DNA of 6,001 nucleotides from an uncultured Microbacteriaceae bacterium (GTDB taxonomy: Bacteria > Actinomycetota > Actinomycetes > Actinomycetales > Microbacteriaceae), in NCBI GenBank assembly GCA_903907615.1, contig CAIVOR010000108.1, positions 1 to 6,001 of the forward strand. Reading direction: 5' to 3'. The position numbers and the translations under genes were made by a program. The notes under the pieces are model-generated. The model saw only the letters and a program-made list of their open reading frames with translations. It made no database searches and was not told the origin of the DNA. Shown here in pieces: positions 1-6,001 of this stretch (within the stretch, counting starts at the first letter, position 1; the number at the start of each line of letters is the position of its first letter).

Positions 1-1
1 C

Positions 2-772
2 GCACTCGATGGAGAAGCCAAGGAAACCTTCAACGGCAAGATGGGCCTCGCACGCGCGGTCTACCCCTACGTTGAAGACCACAACTTCTACATCGAGCAC
101 TGGACCATGGGCGTCTTCTGGCGCAAGGTTCGTCAGCTCGGCCAGTTGCTGGCAGACGAGGGCTTCTGGGGCAACGCCACAGACATCCTTTACCTGTCGC
201 GCGACGAAGTTCGCCCGGTTCTGTTTGACTACGCCAACGGATGGGCTGTCGGCACGCCGGCAATCGGCCCCTCGTACTGGCCCAAGGAGATCGAGCGCCG
301 CACCAAGATCATCGCGGCACTCGAGACGCAGCGCCCCGCGCCCGCGTTCAACGAGCCTCCGGCAGAGATCAACGAGCCCTTCACCGTCATGCTCTGGGGA
401 ATCACCACAGAGCAGGTTCAGCAGTGGCTGGGCTCCGACGACTCGGGCAAGGGTGGACTCAAGGGTATGGCCGCCTCGGGCGGTGTTGTCGAGGGTATTG
501 CCCGCGTCATCACCAGCCCCGACCAGCTGGGCGAACTGAAGCAGGGCGAGATTCTCGTCGCTCCGGTGACCAACCCCAGCTGGGGCCCCGTGTTCGGAAA
601 GATCAGCGCAACCGTTACCGACATCGGCGGCATGATGAGCCACGCGGCCATCGTGTGCCGTGAGTACGGTCTGCCCGCTGTGACCGGAACCGGTAAGGCC
701 TCGACCACGATCAAGACGGGCATGAAGCTCCGTGTTGACGGTAACCAGGGCACGGTCGAGATCCTCAAGTAG
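2..772 (+). CDS. PEP-utilising-enzyme family phosphotransferase, C-terminal part (5' end outside window)
   Basis: The reading frame is open to the left edge; the ATG at 41 is internal, because the frame upstream of it continues without a stop. About 256 residues are visible. The first half is a helical linker region with a segment (codons about 98-240) resembling the region before the swivelling domain in PEP synthase-like and rifampicin-phosphotransferase-like proteins, including WGNATDILYLSRDEV. The last ~110 residues form the PEP-utilising mobile (swivelling) domain: a GxxxGIARV-type entry strand, then GEILVAP, then the phosphohistidine motif GGMMSHAAIVCREYGLPAV, with the His codon at 641-643, and a closing RVDGNQGTVEIL strand. 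In this family the His carries phosphate from ATP or PEP to the acceptor. The ATP-grasp domain would lie upstream, in the same chain or in a separate subunit as in phenylphosphate synthase. In this operon the likely acceptor is a phenol or alcohol (inference). Ordinary PEP synthase or an antibiotic kinase is less likely given the neighbours. Confidence 0.9.
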   Translation, partial: ALDGEAKETFNGKMGLARAVYPYVEDHNFYIEHWTMGVFWRKVRQLGQLLADEGFWGNATDILYLSRDEVRPVLFDYANGWAVGTPAIGPSYWPKEIERRTKIIAALETQRPAPAFNEPPAEINEPFTVMLWGITTEQVQQWLGSDDSGKGGLKGMAASGGVVEGIARVITSPDQLGELKQGEILVAPVTNPSWGPVFGKISATVTDIGGMMSHAAIVCREYGLPAVTGTGKASTTIKTGMKLRVDGNQGTVEILK

Positions 773-790
773 GACCTCACCGCTAAACAG

Positions 791-1504
791 ATGAAAAACG
801 TATCCCGCTCCCCGATCAATCTGCTCGGACGCAAAGTAAGCCACCTGATTCCGGCTTTCGACGATGTTCCCGGCATCATTTCGATGGGGGAGCGGGATAC
901 GCTCATCTGGCAGCTCGCTCAGCCCTATCTTCGGACGCGTGACAATGACGCGCACACGCTCTACTCCTATGGCATCGCCCGGCAATTGCTGCGGCGCCTT
1001 CCCGAAGCCCACGAGCACATCGTGCTTCCGGCAATTATTTTGCACGACACCGGGTGGTCGACCGTCGATGAGTCTGATGCCATTCAGGCGATCGCGCCCG
1101 ACCGTGACGGTTCGTACAGCTGGGCCGTTTTCCAGCACGAAAAAGAGGGCGCGCGCATTGCTCGCGAGATCCTCACCGAGGCCGGAATTCCCGCGACCGA
1201 CATCGACGAAATCTGCGAGATCATCGACGGCCACGACACGCGGCTGACCGCGTTGAGCCTCAACGACAAACTCGTCAAAGACTCCGACAAGGTGTGGCGC
1301 GTTTCGCCGCACGGCATCGATGTGGCTATGCCGCGCTTTGGCCTTGACCGCGAAGAGTCAGTGCGCATCAACGGTTACCGCGCCTACGACGACCTGTTCA
1401 CCGATGAGGCCAAGAGCATGTCACTGGCACTGATGGCCGTGGAGTGCATGGACCTCAGCCCTCAGATGTACAAACTTCGCTCGATTGGACGACTCAATGG
1501 TTGA
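791..1504 (+). CDS. HD-domain metalloprotein A, probable phosphohydrolase
   Basis: This 237-residue soluble protein has a complete set of HD-superfamily ligands: H55 (NDAH), H85-D86 (IILHDTGWS), H116 (FQHEKEG), H148-D149 (IIDGHDTR) and D164/D166 (KDSDK). The two His residues between the HD pair and the final Asp are absent from mononuclear HD nucleotidases and point to a dinuclear centre. There is no signal peptide or membrane segment. The gene starts 18 nt after the phosphotransferase stop, and its only SD-like bases (AGGA, 771-774) are unusually far from the ATG. The in-frame ATG at 884 is an alternative start, but the paralogue at 3860-4522 has an N-terminal extension of similar length, so 791 is preferred. 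By analogy with the phosphorylated-intermediate pathway for cresol, the likely job is to hydrolyse a phosphate ester of the pathway intermediate. An HD-type diiron oxygenase is not excluded. Confidence 0.88.
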   Translation: MKNVSRSPINLLGRKVSHLIPAFDDVPGIISMGERDTLIWQLAQPYLRTRDNDAHTLYSYGIARQLLRRLPEAHEHIVLPAIILHDTGWSTVDESDAIQAIAPDRDGSYSWAVFQHEKEGARIAREILTEAGIPATDIDEICEIIDGHDTRLTALSLNDKLVKDSDKVWRVSPHGIDVAMPRFGLDREESVRINGYRAYDDLFTDEAKSMSLALMAVECMDLSPQMYKLRSIGRLNG

Positions 1505-2258
1505 CACTTCGCAATTTGCCGGCAAGACCGTGATCGTCACGGGTGCCGCCGGTGGTCTGGGTCGCGCCTTTGCCGAGGGCTTTGCTGCCCGCGGTGCCAA
1601 CATCGTTATAGCCGACATGAACGAGGCCGGCTCGGCTGAGACCGTGGCCCTCGTGGATAAAGCCGGCGCGAAGGCGATTGCCGTCACCACCAACGTGACC
1701 CAGAAGGCGTCGACCGACGCACTCATGGATGCCGCCCTCGCCGCGTTCGGCTCAATCGACGTGGTCATCAACAACGCCGCCATGTACGCCACCATTAAGC
1801 GCGCACCCTTCTACGAGCTCGACCCCGACGAGTGGGACCGTGTCATGGCCGTCAACGTCAAGGGCGCCTGGCTCGTCTCTGCATCCGCCTTCCCCAAGAT
1901 GACGCAGGCCACGGGCCGCATCATCAACATCGCCTCGGCCACGGTGTTCTCGGGTTCGCCCATGTGGATGCACTACGTGGCGTCCAAGGGCGCCGTGATC
2001 GGCATGACCCGCGTGATGGCACGCGAGGTGGGCAAGACCGGTGTGACGGTCAATGCGATCGCCCCCGGATTTACCCTCACCGAGGCGAGCTTGAGCCTCA
2101 TGGAAGATGCCGACACCTACGGCGTTTCGAGCCGCGCCATCCCCCGCGCCAGCCAGCCGGATGACATGGTGGGAACGGCACTGTTTTTGGCGTCTGCGGA
2201 CGCCGGATATATCACCGGCCAGACCATCGTCGTCGATGGCGGCAAGCAGTTCATTTAA
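1497..2258 (+). CDS. Short-chain dehydrogenase/reductase (SDR), NAD-preferring
   Basis: This is a classical SDR of 253 residues, a typical length. The Rossmann motif is TGAAGGLG (residues 15-22), D40 ends the second strand (IVIAD), which usually means NAD(H) rather than NADP(H), and NNAA lies at 92-95. The catalytic set is N120, S147, Y160 and K164 (YVASK), followed by PGF (190-192) and a closing strand (VVDGG) near the C-terminus. The chosen ATG at 1497 puts the TVIVTG strand at the usual distance from the N-terminus and has GGA at 1487-1489, 7 nt upstream. A TTG at 1485 would add four residues and is less likely. The gene overlaps the HD gene by 8 nt, suggesting translational coupling. In context it would oxidise a pathway alcohol, for example a benzylic one, to the aldehyde handled by the dehydrogenase at 4535-5998. 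The substrate is inferred from position only. Confidence 0.93.
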   Translation: MVDTSQFAGKTVIVTGAAGGLGRAFAEGFAARGANIVIADMNEAGSAETVALVDKAGAKAIAVTTNVTQKASTDALMDAALAAFGSIDVVINNAAMYATIKRAPFYELDPDEWDRVMAVNVKGAWLVSASAFPKMTQATGRIINIASATVFSGSPMWMHYVASKGAVIGMTRVMAREVGKTGVTVNAIAPGFTLTEASLSLMEDADTYGVSSRAIPRASQPDDMVGTALFLASADAGYITGQTIVVDGGKQFI

Positions 2259-2286
2259 TCCCTTCGATTCACTGTTAGAAATCACG

Positions 2287-2293
2287 AAAGAGA
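2287..2293 (+). promoter_or_regulatory. Ribosome binding site for the ferredoxin gene
   Basis: AAAGAGA sits 7 nt before the ATG at 2301, inside the longest non-coding stretch of the window (2259-2300, 42 nt). No inverted repeat, T-run or convincing -35/-10 pair is seen in that gap, so it looks like a within-operon spacer. Confidence 0.6.
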
Positions 2294-2300
2294 AATCCCC

Positions 2301-2624
2301 ATGCCCAAAGTGACCTACATTCAGCCCGACGGTGTCGAGACCACACTGGACGCCCGCGACGGCGACTCCGTGATGGAGACGGCCGTGAAGAACGGCGTGC
2401 GCGGCATCGTTGCCGAGTGCGGCGGAGCCTGCGCCTGTGCCACCTGCCACGTCTTCGTGGATGACGCCTTTGCTGCCAAGGTGGGCGAACCTGGACCCCT
2501 CGAGGACGACATGCTCGACGGTGCCGCCTCGGACCGCCAGGCCACCAGCCGCCTCTCGTGCCAGATCAAAATGAACGATGACCTCGACGGCCTCATCGTT
2601 CGCATCGCCCCCGAACAGGTCTAG
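2301..2624 (+). CDS. [2Fe-2S] ferredoxin, adrenodoxin/putidaredoxin type
   Basis: This 107-residue electron carrier has the length usual for the vertebrate/putidaredoxin ferredoxin class. The cluster ligands are C40, C46, C49 and C87 (C-x5-C-x2-C-x37-C), within CGGACACATCHVFVD and RLSCQI. C44 is an additional Cys between the first two ligands and is probably not a ligand. The acidic segment EDDMLDGA (69-76) corresponds to the helix that docks on reductase and P450 in this family. It is followed after 3 nt by its apparent reductase, so the two form a class I P450 redox chain. Ferredoxins of this type can also serve Rieske oxygenases or Fe-S assembly, but the adjoining reductase and catabolic genes favour a P450 partner, which is not in the window. 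Confidence 0.95.
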   Translation: MPKVTYIQPDGVETTLDARDGDSVMETAVKNGVRGIVAECGGACACATCHVFVDDAFAAKVGEPGPLEDDMLDGAASDRQATSRLSCQIKMNDDLDGLIVRIAPEQV

Positions 2625-2627
2625 ACC

Positions 2628-3860
2628 ATGACCGACGTCCTGATTGTGGGTGCCGGCCAAGCGGGCATGCAGATCGCCGTTTCGTTGCGCGACAACGGCT
2701 TTGAGGGACGCATCGAACTCGTGGGCGAAGAGCCGCACGGCCCCTACCAGCGCCCTCCGCTCTCCAAGGCTTTTCTGCACGGCGCCGCTGACATTGAGTC
2801 GCTCGAACTGCGGTCGCCGTCGTTCTACGTCGACAACAAGATTGTGGTCGTGCCTGACGAGAAGGTGCTGAAGGTTGATCTCTCGGGTGAGCGTGGTCTT
2901 GCCACGACCGACACGGGTCGCGAGATTCACTTTGACAAGATGGCGCTGGCCACGGGCTCCACGCCGCGTCGCCTGCCCACCGAGGGCGCCGAACTCGACG
3001 GCGTGCTCTATCTGCGCGGCATCGCCGACGCTGTTGAGCTCAAGAAGCGCTGGGATGCGGCCGCGAACGTTGTGGTGATTGGCGGCGGATTCATCGGTCT
3101 TGAGGTGGCGGCCGGCGCGCGCATGGACGGCAAGCAGGTCACCGTGCTCGAGGCGATGGATCGCTTGATTGCCCGCGCGGTGAGCCCCGAGACGAGCGAG
3201 TTCTATCGCGCCGCTCACGAGCGCCGTGGAACGAGCGTGCGCCTGAACGCGAAGATCACTCGTCTGGTCGGCGAGGGTGGCGCCGTCACGGGTGTCGAAC
3301 TCGAGGGTGGCGAGGTCATTCCCGCCGACATCGTGATGGTGGGCATCGGTGTGATTGCGCGCGGCGAGCTGGCCGATCAGCTGGGTCTTGAGACCGTGAA
3401 CGGTGCCATCGTGGTGAACGAGTTTGCCGAGACGAGCGACCCGCGCGTGGTTGCCGCCGGTGATGCCGTGCTGTTGCCCCACCCGCTCGGTGGCGACGCG
3501 CAGGTGCGCCTCGAGTCGGTGCAGAACGCCGTTGACCAAGCCAAGACGGCCGCCAAGACGCTGGCCGGAGTGCGCGAGCCCTACCGTGCCGTGCCGTGGT
3601 TCTGGTCTGACCAGGCCGACCTCAAATTGCAGATTGCCGGACTCTCCACGGGTTACGACCAGACCGTCGTGCGCGGCACCCCCGATGACGAGTCGTTCTC
3701 GGTGCTCTATTACCGCGCCGGCCGACTCATCGCCATCGACTCGGTCAACGCGGTGAGCGACTACATGGCCGTGCGCAAGGCGCTGGGTTCGGGCTCCACG
3801 ATTCCCGCCGAGCAGGCAACGAACCTCGAAACGCCCCTCAAGACACTGGTGGTCGAGTAA
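2628..3860 (+). CDS. NAD(P)H-dependent FAD ferredoxin reductase (putidaredoxin-reductase type)
   Basis: This 410-residue flavoprotein has the full architecture of the oxygenase-coupled reductase family. It shows an N-terminal FAD Rossmann motif VGAGQAG (7-13), PYQRPPLSK (39-47), the ATG motif (108-110), a second Rossmann motif for NAD(P)H, IGGGFIGLE (151-159), an FAD-contacting AAGDA (276-280), and the C-terminal domain opening with PWFWSDQ (323-329). E175 (VTVLEA) at the end of the second strand of the nucleotide domain favours NADH. It moves electrons from NADH through FAD to the ferredoxin encoded 3 nt upstream. The last ~30 residues are a less conserved tail. The stop codon shares one base with the next ATG (TAATG), indicating tight coupling to the second HD gene. 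Confidence 0.95.
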   Translation: MTDVLIVGAGQAGMQIAVSLRDNGFEGRIELVGEEPHGPYQRPPLSKAFLHGAADIESLELRSPSFYVDNKIVVVPDEKVLKVDLSGERGLATTDTGREIHFDKMALATGSTPRRLPTEGAELDGVLYLRGIADAVELKKRWDAAANVVVIGGGFIGLEVAAGARMDGKQVTVLEAMDRLIARAVSPETSEFYRAAHERRGTSVRLNAKITRLVGEGGAVTGVELEGGEVIPADIVMVGIGVIARGELADQLGLETVNGAIVVNEFAETSDPRVVAAGDAVLLPHPLGGDAQVRLESVQNAVDQAKTAAKTLAGVREPYRAVPWFWSDQADLKLQIAGLSTGYDQTVVRGTPDDESFSVLYYRAGRLIAIDSVNAVSDYMAVRKALGSGSTIPAEQATNLETPLKTLVVE

Positions 3861-4522
3861 TGGCACTGCCCACCTATGCACACACGTTTGCCGACACCCC
3901 CACGCTGGGAAGCGGCGCAACCCCCACGGGCACGTACTCCAACTTGGATCATGTGTGGAAGGCGGCCGAGCCGTTCCTGCGCACGCGCATGAACGACGTG
4001 CACCTGCCCATGACGGTCATGTACGCCGAGTTCATCCTCGACCAGGAGTCCGACGCCGATCCGGAGGTCACGCGCGTTTCCGCCCTGCTGCACGATGTGG
4101 GCTGGTCACGAGTCGACGGCGACAAGATCCTCACCGAGGGCTTTCGCAGCGACAATTTCTTGACCAGCGACATCCGCGTGCAGCACGAAAAGTTTGGCTG
4201 CGACATCGCCCGAGAGATTCTGCCCGGTTGCGGATACGACGAAGCCTTCATCACGCGCGTCACCGACATCATCGATGGGCACGACACCCGCAAGGAGCAC
4301 CACAGTCTCGAAGACGCCATCATGCGCGACTCGGATCGCCTGTGGCGCTTTCACCCCACCGGACTCGGCTTCTCAGCCGAATGGTTTGCCAAGTCGCCCC
4401 AGTGGGTGCTCGGTGACCTCACCGGTCGCGTGATGGGCGAGATGATCACCCCCACGGGTCGCGCCATGGCCGAAGCCGAACTCAACGCCTCGATGCGCAT
4501 TCTGCGCCTCGACATCCTCTAG
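3860..4522 (+). CDS. HD-domain metalloprotein B, probable phosphohydrolase (paralogue of the 791-1504 product)
   Basis: This 220-residue soluble protein has the same HD ligand set as protein A: H48 (NDVH), H78-D79 (LLHDVGWS), H109 (VQHEKFG), H141-D142 (IIDGHDTR) and D157/D159 (RDSDR). Spacings between the ligands are identical to A (30, 31, 32 and 16 residues), and an ungapped hand alignment of A 41-176 with B 34-169 gives 52 identities in 136 positions (38%). The N-terminal ~30 residues and the C-terminal ~50 differ, so substrate or partner specificity probably differs too. The ATG overlaps the reductase stop by one base (TAATG), and the next gene begins 12 nt downstream. The role is inferred as removal of phosphate from a pathway ester, as proposed for protein A; which of the two does so, or whether both do, cannot be decided here. 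Confidence 0.88.
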   Translation: MALPTYAHTFADTPTLGSGATPTGTYSNLDHVWKAAEPFLRTRMNDVHLPMTVMYAEFILDQESDADPEVTRVSALLHDVGWSRVDGDKILTEGFRSDNFLTSDIRVQHEKFGCDIAREILPGCGYDEAFITRVTDIIDGHDTRKEHHSLEDAIMRDSDRLWRFHPTGLGFSAEWFAKSPQWVLGDLTGRVMGEMITPTGRAMAEAELNASMRILRLDIL

Positions 4523-4526
4523 AAAG
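4521..4526 (+). promoter_or_regulatory. Ribosome binding site for the aldehyde dehydrogenase gene
   Basis: AGAAAG overlaps the HD gene stop codon and ends 8 nt before the ATG at 4535. This supports 4535 over the second in-frame ATG at 4550. Confidence 0.5.
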
Positions 4527-4534
4527 CAGCGCGC

Positions 4535-5998
4535 ATGACCACGCTCGAGATGTACACCGACGACCTGTTTATTGGCGGCGACTGGGTGAAGTCCGGATCC
4601 GGCACGTTCATCGACGTAACCGATCCCGCGACCGAAGAGATGTGGGCCCGCGTACCCGCAGCCGACGCCAACGACATCGACAAGGCCGTGCAGAGTGCGC
4701 ACCGCGCCTTTCACGGCAAAGGCTGGCGCGACATTGGCGCCCACGCTCGGGCCGAGTACATGCGCAAACTGGCCGACGAGTTTGAGGCGCGCAGCGAGAA
4801 GCTCGCCAACATCATCACGAGCGAGAACGGTTCTCCGGTTTTTGAGACGCGACAAGCGGGTGGCCACGGTGCCGGCCTGCTGCGCTACTTCGCTTCGCTG
4901 GCCGATTACGTGGAGCTGGTGGACAAGCGCGCCTACCCCGATCGTCCCGGACACTACACGCAGGTGCAGCGTCACCCGCGCGGCGTCTGCGCCCTGATTG
5001 CCCCGTGGAACTATCCCGTGGCTCTTGTCATGATCAAGCTGGCTCCCGCGCTGATTGCCGGATGCACCGTGGTCATCAAGCCCGCGTCCGAGACGCCGCT
5101 CGACCTGCGCGTGTTGATGGAAGCGGCTCAGGCTGCAGGCATCCCCGACGGTGTCATCAACCTCGTCACCTGCACTCGCCACGAGGTGGGTCACCTCGTC
5201 GAGCACCCACTCGTGTCGAAAGTCGCCTTCACCGGCTCCACCGAGGTGGGGCGTCTGCTCGCCGAACAGTGCGGTCGGCTGCTGCGCCCGGTCACGCTCG
5301 AGCTCGGCGGTAAGTCGGCCAGCATCATCCTTGAGGACGCCGACCTCTCTGTGGTGGGCCCCATGATCAACCGCACGTGCCTGCGCAACACAGGGCAGAC
5401 CTGTTACAACTCGACCCGAATTCTGGCGCCGCGCTCACGCTACGACGAGATCGTGGAGATGGTGGCCAGCACTGTTGCGGCCACACCCCAAGGCGACCCG
5501 TTCGACGAGAAGACGGTCTACGGCCCGTCGGCGTCGGCCAAGCAGTTCAAGACCGTCACCGACTACATCCAGATTGGTCAGGACGAGGGCGCGAAGGTGG
5601 CCACCGGTGGATCGGGCCGTCCTGATGGCCTCGACCGCGGTTACTTTGCCAAGCCCACCGTCTTTGCGGGCGTGAACAACAAGATGCGCGTGGCTCAGGA
5701 GGAAATCTTTGGGCCGGTGCTCGTGGTGATCCCGTTCGAGAACGAAGACGATGCTGTGAGCATCGCCAACGACTCGCCCTACGGTCTCGGCGGCACCATC
5801 TTTACCTCAGACCCCGACCACGGTGCCGAGGTTGCGTCGCGTGTGGAGACCGGCAGCATGGGCATCAACTTCTACGGATCCAACCTGGCTGCACCCTTTG
5901 GCGGTTGGAAGGATTCCGGCATCGGCATGGAATACGGCCCCGAGGGCGTCTCTGCTTACACGCGACTGCAGTCGGTGCACCGTCAGGGCGAAATTTAG
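4535..5998 (+). CDS. NAD(P)+-dependent aldehyde dehydrogenase
   Basis: The 487 residues match the family's usual ~480-500 and the catalytic set is complete: N159 (APWNYP), K182 (IKPASETP) for cofactor binding, FTGSTEVG (232-239), the general base E256 (LELGGK), the nucleophile C290 (NTGQTC), E390 in QEEIFGPV, and the PFGGWKDSG segment (454-462). Such enzymes oxidise an aldehyde to a carboxylate through a thiohemiacetal on the Cys. The segment after PDGVINLV reads TCTRHEVG where most relatives have a TG-x-G-type turn, a small local oddity in the cofactor domain. It is the last gene in the window and starts 12 nt after the second HD gene. In context it would convert the aldehyde made by the SDR or the P450 to an acid, for instance a hydroxybenzoate-type product if the substrate is a cresol (inference). 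Confidence 0.95.
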   Translation: MTTLEMYTDDLFIGGDWVKSGSGTFIDVTDPATEEMWARVPAADANDIDKAVQSAHRAFHGKGWRDIGAHARAEYMRKLADEFEARSEKLANIITSENGSPVFETRQAGGHGAGLLRYFASLADYVELVDKRAYPDRPGHYTQVQRHPRGVCALIAPWNYPVALVMIKLAPALIAGCTVVIKPASETPLDLRVLMEAAQAAGIPDGVINLVTCTRHEVGHLVEHPLVSKVAFTGSTEVGRLLAEQCGRLLRPVTLELGGKSASIILEDADLSVVGPMINRTCLRNTGQTCYNSTRILAPRSRYDEIVEMVASTVAATPQGDPFDEKTVYGPSASAKQFKTVTDYIQIGQDEGAKVATGGSGRPDGLDRGYFAKPTVFAGVNNKMRVAQEEIFGPVLVVIPFENEDDAVSIANDSPYGLGGTIFTSDPDHGAEVASRVETGSMGINFYGSNLAAPFGGWKDSGIGMEYGPEGVSAYTRLQSVHRQGEI

Positions 5999-6001
5999 CC
6001 C

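Noticed and set aside
9..539. A 176-codon + strand frame at the left end
   Set aside because: It is a Ser/Arg/Pro-rich shifted frame over the phosphotransferase coding sequence, whose real frame has clear family motifs.
1485..1487. TTG as start of the SDR
   Set aside because: It would add four residues with no SD advantage; the ATG at 1497 has GGA 7 nt upstream and gives the usual SDR N-terminus.
2259..2300. Internal promoter or terminator in the longest gap
   Set aside because: Only 42 nt, with no hairpin, T-run or credible -35/-10 pair; the only signal is the ferredoxin ribosome binding site.
1752..3920. A 722-codon open frame on the minus strand spanning the SDR, ferredoxin and reductase genes
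   Set aside because: It is in exact codon register with the three + strand genes, which all happen to share one frame (1497, 2301 and 2628 are multiples of 3). Stops there require sense TTA, CTA or TCA codons, which are very rare in this GC-rich DNA; the frame ends exactly at a TCA Ser codon of the SDR (1752-1754). Its translation is low-complexity His/Gly/Arg/Val-rich with no recognisable domain.
4373..5206. A 277-codon open frame on the minus strand over the second HD gene and the aldehyde dehydrogenase
   Set aside because: It has the same in-register antisense artefact: both + strand genes share its codon phase, and no domain is recognisable in the translation.
1..6001. CRISPR arrays, tRNA/rRNA genes, insertion sequences, direct repeats, attachment sites
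   Set aside because: None seen; coding sequence fills nearly the whole window, with uniform base composition and no transposase or repeat structure. The only internal duplication is the diverged pair of HD genes.

Overview
The window is GC-rich bacterial DNA (about 60-65% GC by eye). All seven genes lie head to tail on the + strand with almost no intergenic space. Codon choice (CTC, GTG, GCC and GAC favoured; TTA, CTA and TCA very rare), the adrenodoxin/putidaredoxin-type redox pair and the overall gene set suggest an actinobacterium. That placement is an inference; the sequence contains no taxonomic marker.

Layout: (1) 2-772, C-terminal part of a PEP-utilising-enzyme-family phosphotransferase with its swivelling phosphohistidine domain, open at the left edge; (2) 791-1504, HD-domain metalloprotein A; (3) 1497-2258, short-chain dehydrogenase/reductase; (4) 2301-2624, [2Fe-2S] ferredoxin; (5) 2628-3860, FAD/NAD(P)H ferredoxin reductase; (6) 3860-4522, HD-domain metalloprotein B, a paralogue of A; (7) 4535-5998, NAD(P)+-dependent aldehyde dehydrogenase, ending 3 bases before the right edge. 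Junctions are 18, -8, 42, 3, -1 and 12 nt. No internal terminator or promoter is visible, so this reads as one operon that probably continues on both sides.

How the genes could work together: a phosphotransferase of the PEP synthase/phenylphosphate synthase type, a class I cytochrome P450 redox chain, HD-type phosphohydrolases, an alcohol dehydrogenase and an aldehyde dehydrogenase are the parts of a 'phosphorylate, oxidise, dephosphorylate' catabolic route. The described example is 4-cresol degradation by the cre cluster of Corynebacterium glutamicum, recalled from the literature: a two-part kinase CreHI, the P450 system CreJEF, the phosphohydrolase CreD and two dehydrogenases. Here the hydroxyl of a phenol or alcohol would be phosphorylated, the ester oxidised by a P450 encoded outside the window, the phosphate removed, and the resulting alcohol and aldehyde taken to a carboxylate. 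The substrate cannot be read from the sequence.

The most unusual points are two HD paralogues in one operon with exactly the same spacing of metal ligands, and a ligand set typical of dinuclear HD enzymes. That set leaves open a phosphohydrolase or an HD-type diiron oxygenase function.
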